Shown here piece by piece: positions 56,628 through 64,000 of a stretch of 64,000 nucleotides of DNA. This DNA is from Pseudocercospora fijiensis CIRAD86 (Eukaryota; Ascomycota; Dothideomycetes; Mycosphaerellales; Mycosphaerellaceae). The stretch is from NCBI RefSeq assembly GCF_000340215.1, contig NW_006921539.1, positions 940,507-1,004,506 on the forward strand, written 5' to 3'. Numbering within the stretch: the first letter of the stretch is position 1; each line of letters begins with the position of its first letter. Position numbers and translations under genes: made by a program. The notes under the pieces were generated by a model that was given only the letters and a program-made list of their open reading frames with translations, made no database searches and was not told the DNA's origin.

Positions 56628-56952
56628 CCTCGACATCCCCGGTAATCGCATTATTGATCTTATGCAGCTCAGTGAACTTCTTAGAATCCTCGAGTTCGAA
56701 TCGCTGGCGTTGAGCGCGTTTCTCGGGCGAAGTCCACCATTTCTCTCTTTCCTCCTCGATAGTCTCGATCATAGTGAGGAGGAGACGACAGACTTCGAGT
56801 AGGGACTCGGATGGCGCGCTCGCTTTGGCTTTCTTCCATGTTTCGTGTTCTTCGTGCGCGTTTTCGACGAGAAGCTCGAGGCTAGGCTTCGTGGCTTCCA
56901 CGGCCTTTGGCCATCGAGCTAGACCGTTCTTTATTCCGCACAGTTGACACAT
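56506..56952 (-). CDS. Small coiled-coil protein with N-terminal CxxC
   Basis: Two exons, complement(56506..56553, 56605..56952), 131 residues; 51-base intron (GTGAGT, GCTGAC branch, TAG). It begins MCQLCGIKNGLARWPK (Cys2/Cys5) and continues as a charged helical region rich in Glu/Lys with Trp residues (HETWKKAK, EEEREKWWTSPEKRAQRQRF), probably coiled coil. The last exon adds YARWTLDMRGGLEGL. Without splicing the frame would end SVSL at 56593. I do not recognise the protein. Its donor, intron and last exon also exist as a diverged tandem copy downstream. Confidence 0.6.
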
Positions 56953-57369
56953 GGTGAAGGTGCAGGACTGCTATGAAAGTAGCTGGCCCTGAGTGTCGCG
57001 TGTTGTGGTCCGCTTGATGTTGGACGCAAGTTGTTGGTTGAAGTTCAGTGGTGACGGAGTAACTTTTAAAGGCTGATGATCCGTGCTCAAGACTTGCATG
57101 CATGTGATTGCTGCATGCATATAATTACCGCATGCATGTGCTTACTGGACGTGACTTCACTTTCGGCACAGGCAGCAGCCGACCTCGTTCACTTCTGATA
57201 AGTACTGGGGTGAATGAATGCGTAGGTAGCAGAAGCGACCGTGAAGGAGGACGAAGGTTGAATTTGCTGTGTGCCGCAAATGCCGACATCAATCTATAAT
57301 ATCGCAGTCGCCTGGTCCAATACGATGTATCGAATGTACTATGCGAAAAGTCAAAGGATTTAAACACTC
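56953..57369. other. Intergenic between two minus-strand genes
   Basis: 417 bases; contains a TGCATGCA-rich stretch near 57095-57135. No gene seen. Confidence 0.5.
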
Positions 57370-58408
57370 TCATACTACCGTCCACAGCGGTCGAGGCATC
57401 TCCGTACGCGTCAAACTAGGTCGACGCGTCTTAGGGTCGATCTTCAGGCCGACGTATGCTTCGCGACGCGCTGGATTCCCAGTGGTGATTGAATAGGTCT
57501 TCAAGCCATACTTCGCAGATGTTAGTGGGATCGAGCGACAAAAGAAACGGCAGACTCACATATGCGGCTATTGAATGGACGAGATAACGGCCAAAGGCAG
57601 CGCCGTGGTCGTCGAGTAGACCTTGGAAGATGAGCTTGTCCTTTTCCAAGTGCTGGCGCTGCTTCTCTCGTTTGCGCTCGTCACTCATAGCCCCATTCCT
57701 ACCCACGAAGACAATCTCTTCATCAGAGCTGTCAGGCTCTATTAAGCCCTCACTCTCAAGCTCTTTCTGCTTCTCTTCCCACTGCTGCACGAAGCCGCGA
57801 ACTTCTTCTTCGAGGTCTTGCAGCAGACCTTTTGCGCCTCTCGATTTCTTGAGCTTAGCGCGCAGTTCTTGCGTGACTTTTGCCGCGGCGGCCTCTTCCT
57901 TGCTAGCATACTGCTTGCCAGCTTGAACGCGCCTTTGGCGTTCGTGCTGTTTCCGTGCATATTCCGCGTCCCACAATGGTGCCAGAAAGTATGGCACACT
58001 GTGGACTGGATGTGTAGGTTGCACCTGCCAGTCGCTAGGAAGAGGCGGCTCCGCATGAGGATTGTTCAGCAAGCGATCGTTCTCCCATCTTTGCCTACGT
58101 CTGCTGCCCTCTTTGCCTTTCTGCAAGGCTTCTCGGCGCTTTTGACTATCCCTGCGGATGGGCTCATGACGCTTGTAGACAGTGTGGACTGCCTCAGGCC
58201 GAGGTCGTGGAGGATCTTCGCTCAGAACCTGCTCGTCGAGAGAGATATCGATCGTAACGGAAGTACCTCTTGCAGAGCGTGGAGACAGGGAAGTCGCAGC
58301 AAGAACGTCGGCCGCCTGAGAGACTGTCCAAGCCTCGACTCTTTCGAACGAAGTCGCAGGTGGCGGCAGCTCGACGCGGACATTGGAGATCTCGGGATGA
58401 ATGGCCAT
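57370..58408 (-). CDS. R3H-associated N-terminal domain protein
   Basis: Two exons, complement(57370..57510, 57560..58408), 329 residues; 49-base intron (GTGAGT...AAG) joining LVHSIAAY to YGLKTYSITTGNPARREAYV. The start at ATG 58408 (MAIHPEISNVRVELPPP) is the first true ATG. The central region is very basic and helical (RRDSQKRREALQKGKEGSRR, RKQHERQRRVQAGK), as in the R3H-associated N-terminal domain; the C-terminus has the R3H-like IAAYYGLKTYS...REAYVGLK block. Family knowledge: such proteins are predicted to bind single-stranded nucleic acid; cellular role not known. It ends MPRPLWTVV. Confidence 0.85.
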
Positions 58409-59780
58409 GATGCGGTATGAAGCAGCCAACTCGTGTGAACCGGGCGTATAGCAGATCGTAGTCTGCTTGCCGCGATCAGGAGGTGTAGATGGTCTTCGAG
58501 AGTGGAAAGGCTACGAATGATTTGGAGCCTAACGTTAGGACGACCACATCGGCGCCGCGATAACGGCAATCAAGATCAGATGCATATTGACCAATCAAAT
58601 GACACGTGGGAATGATGCGTCACAAAGCCGCAGCCAGGAGCTAACCCTGTTTGCTACCGTAATGGCCATTTGCACAAGACATTCACGAAGATATCAACAA
58701 TCACATGCTGCGTTTGAAGCTTCTTCCGACTTCTTCATGAACACAGACGGTCATAGATAAGAGCTTTGAAAAGGAGACAATTTGCTACCGGCCAGCCCTC
58801 CAAGTTCTTGAGGAGGCCCCGATCGCGATTCGCAAGGAATACGATTCGGCGATGAGTAGACGGAGCAGTATCGTAAGGCGTAGCCTGTCCAGGATTCCTG
58901 CAAGTCTAGCCATCTCCGTAAAGCTTTTAGTCCAAGCGATCCGTTTCATGTCAAGTCGTCGAGGCAAGGGTTAGTGACCAGGGCTATTATTACATTGCCA
59001 GACCAATGGTAATGACTGTTCCCCCAGCCTTTCAGATTGAGGCGTTCTGGAGGAGTGCATCTGCCTTTTCAGAAATGTCGACTTGCATCAGAATCCCTGA
59101 GCACATGGGGTTGGCATGATTACGTCTAATCAGACCACACTTTCTTCACCACAATTGCAAGTTTTGCATCGTGAGCTTCTAAAACGGGAGGGGCTTTTTA
59201 TCTCGTTCGCACCCTTGGAGCACAAGTATCGAAGGCAAGCCGAATGTCATTCAGCTCCGAATCCTCTCCCAAAGAGGACGTCATTCGCCTGTTGTCTTTC
59301 CATCCAGGTAAGAGACCACTGGTTCTGATGCGAAGGAGCGAAGGGGCGAACTGCTTGCTGACATCCAGTGCCTTCCCGACATCAATGGCGAGAAGTCGAA
59401 AAGAACTCTTTCGGAAGCCACGGGGATGACATTCGTCTGCCTGGCCATTTTGTAGTGTGGCTCGCGTGTTGAGGGGCGGACTTCTTCCACAGTCGCTTCG
59501 TATGGGTGAGTGCTGGTGGCTTGAAGGATAGAGGAATTGCTGACAGGACCTCAGTCACACTGGGAGGTCGTCGACGAGCTCATCGCACAGAAGCAGAAGT
59601 CTGAGCAAGACCCAAACTTGCTGAGACTTGGCTCGATGCTGTGAAGAAGAAGCAGTGGAGGATTGCAGCACCAGATGATTTAGCGACCATCTCGGTTGGG
59701 GACTCGGGCCGCATGGTAATAGACGGATTTCGCCACGCCTTTTGATGCCGCTCCAGGTGCCGCTCCAGGCGCCGCTCTAG
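58409..59780. other. Intergenic, last normal-composition DNA before RIP block
   Basis: 1.4 kb, no supported gene. Composition turns from normal to CA/TG-depleted at about 59760-59800. Confidence 0.5.
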
Positions 59781-61200
59781 CTCCGCTAAGAGCCTCGAAT
59801 AGGCCTAGTATTCCGTCTCTTCCGCTTCGTGTAGATATCGTGTTTTCGAGCGCGTGGCGCGTATAGTATAGGCAAAATAGCTAAAGTAAAGGCAGTAAGG
59901 TCGCGCCTGCTAGCAATCGTCGCTATATTAATCGCTTTAGTATATACGAGGCGTAGAGACCGTAGTTTCCGCTCGCGGCCGACGATTCTATATATAAGGA
60001 AGGTATAGAGTCTAGATAACTATATCGATATAAAGGTAGAAGATAAATATAGGTACGTCGCTAGTAGAGGTTATTATTATTAATATAGAGGTTATTATTA
60101 ATAGCTAGTATGTATTAGAAGGTTAGAAGGACCTTACTACCGCTACGCTTAGCTAATTACCGCGGTAATAGGTTTAGTAAGGCAGAGATTCGCTTCCTAG
60201 CTATTATATTGCGAATCGATACTATATAATAGTCTAATCGTTACGTCTACGAGCCGGAGTTAGCATTCTATATTATATATCGGCGGCTATCGTATCCGTA
60301 TCGCTAGAAGGACCTAACTAACTATTTTAGACGACCGAAGTGCTTTCTATCGATAATCTTCTCGGATATAATACTCTATATCTAGGAGCAGTTTAGAAGC
60401 CTTGTTTATTAGTACCTACGATTAAGACGATATTATATTATAAGAGACTTCGTATATAGTATTAAAAGAGCTAGTTATCTAGGCAACTTTTAGGGTTTTA
60501 TTAATAGCACTTTCCGCGATACTATAAGGCCTCTTCGATCTACCTACGATTAACGGATTTACTATACGGGATATAAGAAGAAGCATAGCTACAAATTCTA
60601 AGGTATTATTATACCTAACGGTATACTATCGTCTCTCCTCGGCCTATACGAGGGCAGAACAAATAACTAGTCTATCTAGTAAGATTCCCCTATTCCTAAC
60701 CGAATACGGCGTCTTATAGATAAACGGAGAATGCTCTATCTATACGGCGATCTAGTATACTATTATACTTATAGTATTATCTGTCTATAGCCTAGCAAGC
60801 CTCTGCCGCTATTAAAATAGGCATTTAATACTCGTATGTTAAGGGCAAGAATAGAGATAGAATACGCCTTTAGAAAGACCCTATAACTATAGGGATATCT
60901 AGGCCTTACTAAGCAACAATATATTAGCAACTAGCCTATCTCGTCTTATTATCTAACGGCTACTTTGCTTACAAACCTTTATACCTGCCTACGAGGTAGC
61001 AATTAGTATACTACGCGCTTTAATATAAGACCTCTATCTACTACGGAATATCTATATCTATATAGCGATATACCTATCTTAGAAGAGCCTGTCTATCTAT
61101 AGCGAATATACGTGCGGAAGCGACGACGCAAACGGGCAATTAGCACTTAATAACGGATAAGAGGGTTCGAGGCAATGTATTCTCGGTAGTCCGGCCGCCT
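59781..61200 (+). pseudogene. RIP-killed PIF/Harbinger-like DDE transposase
   Basis: From 60482 to at least 60870 one frame (codons beginning at positions such as 60494) holds DDE transposase motifs with no indel between them, broken only by TAG/TAA stops. GFINST at 60494 corresponds to the usual GFIDGT; GLYEGRTNN at 60641 corresponds to a motif ending in ND; YGD is kept at 60743; and the late catalytic Glu is kept in RIEIEYAF at 60848-60871. Two catalytic Asp codons now read AAT/AAC (Asn), each a G to A change after T. A basic C-terminus (KRRRKRAIST) lies near 61110-61150. Superfamily assignment rests on motif order. Confidence 0.65.
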
Positions 61201-61890
61201 CCGCGGACCTCCGCGGAGGTAAACTTTATTTTAGTCGAGATGTATATATATACTAAGCTATATCCTTTACTACTATATTTTACTATAACGCAGTACCGGC
61301 ACCTATATATAATTATAGGAGCGCTTTATCTTCTATATCGTAGCTATAATATACTTTTTGCGCGACTTAATATAACTAAATTTAACTATTTTATAGCTAT
61401 ATAGCGAAAGCGACAAACATGCTATTTTATTAACCCTTAAACTACGACAAATCTACGCTCAGATATCAGAGCTAAAGAGGTTACACGTAATTGGCATGTA
61501 ATTAAGCCGAGTAAAGCTAGGGTCTTAGTGCCTTAGGCAGGGCTTAGCGCTTAGCGTTAGGCTAACTCTCCTACCTTCCTCCCTCTCCTCCTAGATCCTT
61601 ATCGAATACTACCTATACCTACTACTACCCTATCTACCTGCTAACATACCCTTCTTATACAGTATTCGATCTATCCTTTAAGGGCAGTAGCTAGATAGTC
61701 CTTATTTCAAGCTTTTAGCGGTATAGCTACGAACAAGACTAATCTAACTATATTGCGCCCGAAGAACGGGACCTATACGTACTATTCTATCGAAACAACC
61801 GTACCAATTATTAAGTAAGGCCTTCTATACGGCCTATTACACTAAGTTAAGTATACTAAGCCGATATCTACTAATTCCGCTATATCCGTA
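61201..61890. other. RIP-mutated spacer
   Basis: CA/TG-poor DNA between the dead transposase and the gypsy Gag. It includes a short inverted CTCCGCGGAGGT near 61208-61220. Possibly element ends or a long terminal repeat; not resolvable inside the window. Confidence 0.4.
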
Positions 61891-64000
61891 TCTTAGGGGC
61901 TAATAATACATTATTAGTATCGCCCCTTATAATAGCTAGTTTATTACGAAACAACAACCGTGCTGCCGCTAGTAGCGCTAGCAACGACAACGCTAGTAGC
62001 ATAGTGCCTGCTAAAGTGCCTTCTGCTAAAGAGCCTGCCGGAGAGCCTGTTAAAGAAGAACCTGTAATTCTAGGTAATAATCTAGAATTGCCTATCGACG
62101 ACATTCTTAACAATATTATTAACCGTCGATATAGCTAACTAGCCTTTAGCCCCTAACTAGTAGAGAGACTCTAAGAAGCTACCTAAAACAGGCTTACTGC
62201 CCTACGTTAAGAACAATAGCTAAAGGATAACCTCCTCGAAATTCGCCGCCTTTAGGAGGCCCTAATAACTAATACTAAGCCGATAGTAGGGCCTTCCTTA
62301 CTATTAGTCCTAGTCTAGAAGAAGGATGCTAAACTCAAGGACTGTACCGTGTTTAATAGCTCTAGTCGAAAGCAATATAACGACTATATTCGTAACTATA
62401 AGCTTAACTAACGAAATGCACTAAGGGCCCTACTAGACGACTATTCGCTAGTCGTCTATGCTATATAATACATTAATAGAGACCTAAAGCGTACCTAGGA
62501 TAACTACTTTGACTCCCTTACTAATTAGACCGCTATTTAGTAGCAAACCTACAAAACTATTATACTAGACACCCTTAGAAACCCTATACTAAGGCAACAA
62601 TACGCTTAGGACTAGTACCTTCGGGCTAAGCAAAAGACTAATTAATTAGCCCGTTCATTTAAGGCCTATTTAAAGACCCTCGAGGACGATTTGCTAGCTA
62701 AGACCGACTCTATCTAGATTTCCGAAATACGCCCTAAATTGCGATAGGAATTGGTCCTTAAATGATTGGACCGCCGCCGTGTGTTTAAATAGGCTAATCT
62801 TATACGCATTTAATTCATAGTCGAAGTCGAAACTGCTAAACGAGCTGTCTAGCTCTAGCAACGACTAGAATTAAGGATCCGACCTACTAGTAACCGTAGC
62901 AACCGTAGCCGCGGAGGAAATCAAGGTTCCTACTAAGACAATAACGCTAATAATAGGAATAGTAACAACGACCGTAGAAGAAGCCGTAGCCGGCGGCTAT
63001 ATAGAGGAGGCCGTAATAGGGGCCGTAGAAGGGGCTCGTATCCCTATAGTACTAATCGCTCGGCTAATAATAGCGGCAACAGCTATAGCAATCCCCTAAC
63101 CGGACTAAAGTGCTTCAATTGTAATAGTACTAGCTATCTACTAGGCTAATGCGACAAACCTAAGGACTAGGCCCGAATCGACCGTACTACCGCTAAATAC
63201 CGAAAGCACCTTTTAGTAGCTAACGCTACCCCTATAGGCTAACCTTCGAAAAAAGAGTAAGCGCCGCACTAACTGTTAGCCTTGTGCGGCGTAAGACTAT
63301 CGACATTATACTAGCTATTATACGTACCTGTCTCGTATCGGATACGTATAGGACTAACTATAAGACTAAGGTTATACTAGATCTAGGAAATTCAGTTAGT
63401 GCCCTTATTAGCTATCGCCTAGCTAAGCAATTAGACCTTCGACAACTGCCTAGGACTAACCTGCCAACCCTTACTTAGTTTAATAACGCTCGGCACTTAA
63501 CCTACGGAGCCTACTATATCTATATAGCCCTAAGAGACGACCTCGGCAATAAGCGCCTACTAAACTTTACTACCTACGTAGTAGACATAGACAGCCTCCT
63601 ATCTGAGATTGTTATTAGCAACCCTGTTCTTAAGTACTATGCTATAGTTATAAACTTAGGCAGTTAATAGTAGCGATTTGGAATCGCTAGGAAAGAGGAC
63701 ATTAAACACATCGATATTAGCGAGTGCCCTAACGATATTAGGGTTCTATTTATCGGCAACCTAATACCTGCCGTAGCTAACCTAACAGTCGACCTATTAG
63801 GCGATAACAATAAGCCTATGCCCCCTAATAGTATAGACCCTAATTAGCTTGCTCGTATACCGGAGCCTATTCGAGAAACCTATATTAATGTGTTTAAACA
63901 CTACTTAGCATCGACATTGCCTATATTTAAAGAGACGGATTATAAGATTGATATTATAGCGGGCAAGGAGGTCCCTTTTAGCCCCCTCTACAACCTTAGT
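61891..64000 (+). mobile_element. Ty3/gypsy retrotransposon relic, truncated by window edge
   Basis: Gag in frame with 62691 and 63111: a charged helical part, an Arg/Gly/Asn-rich stretch (about 62890-63090) and a zinc knuckle at 63111-63152 (CFNCNS...C). Pol begins in another frame (63284 onward): a retropepsin-like core KVILDLGNSVSALISYRLA at 63368-63424 with Asp at 63380, then at 63845-64000 the reverse transcriptase lead-in ending KEVPFSPLYNL at the edge. Stops are TAG/TAA. CA/TG depletion is milder than in the left block. Gag and Pol lie in different frames, which may be a natural -1 shift or an indel. Confidence 0.75.

Overview
This window is nuclear DNA of a filamentous ascomycete fungus. 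The evidence is direct: most genes have introns of about 49-80 bases with GT...AG ends and CTGAC/CTAA-like branch sites, the proteins are typical of Pezizomycotina (Rtc4-like, PFA4, HAP3/HapC, mL53, GH71, R3H-associated), and both ends carry transposon relics mutated in the manner of RIP (repeat-induced point mutation). Placement in Dothideomycetes is a guess from protein flavour, not a demonstrated fact.

Layout. 1-6480 is a RIP-ruined block: a degenerate Gag-like sequence on the minus strand (1-2290), mutated non-coding sequence, a 105-base tandem repeat and a long degenerate ~25-base minisatellite. At about 6480 the composition switches abruptly to normal genic DNA. 6578-35127 is a gene-rich island: PP2A methylesterase PPE1, a secreted carboxylesterase, a C2H2 zinc-finger protein, an FAD monooxygenase, a Ser-rich GPI-type surface protein, mitochondrial ribosomal protein mL53, an Rtc4-domain protein, CCAAT-binding factor HAP3, prefoldin subunit 2, CMC2, an F-box-like protein, an amidase, a conserved fungal protein and alanyl-tRNA synthetase. 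35128-42265 is a 7 kb gene-poor stretch that is NOT RIP-mutated and holds only small local duplications. 42266-58408 is gene-rich again: a small ORF, casein kinase 2 alpha, palmitoyltransferase PFA4, a mitochondrial carrier-like protein, nucleoporin SEH1, ALG7, a GH71 alpha-1,3-glucanase, an amidase-derived chimera, a class II aldolase/adducin protein, a small coiled-coil protein with a duplicated 3' end, and an R3H-associated protein. From about 59780 to the end lie a dead PIF/Harbinger-like DDE transposase and a Ty3/gypsy element (Gag, zinc knuckle, protease, start of reverse transcriptase) that runs off the edge.

Most genes are unrelated housekeeping functions (protein folding, translation, secretory glycosylation, nuclear pore, signalling), not a metabolic cluster. 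Several pairs are divergent with short shared promoters (24144-24318 between prefoldin 2 and CMC2; 31865-31982 between a conserved protein and alanyl-tRNA synthetase).

I did not find a clearly new biological system. The strongest unusual points are: near-total loss of CA/TG dinucleotides in the flanks with CG retained; a side-by-side mutated and less mutated copy of one repeat, the latter ending 60 bases before the PPE1 start codon; an in-frame upstream ATG that would give alanyl-tRNA synthetase a mitochondrial presequence; a tandem duplication of the splice donor, intron and last exon of a small gene; and an amidase N-terminus fused to unrelated sequence.
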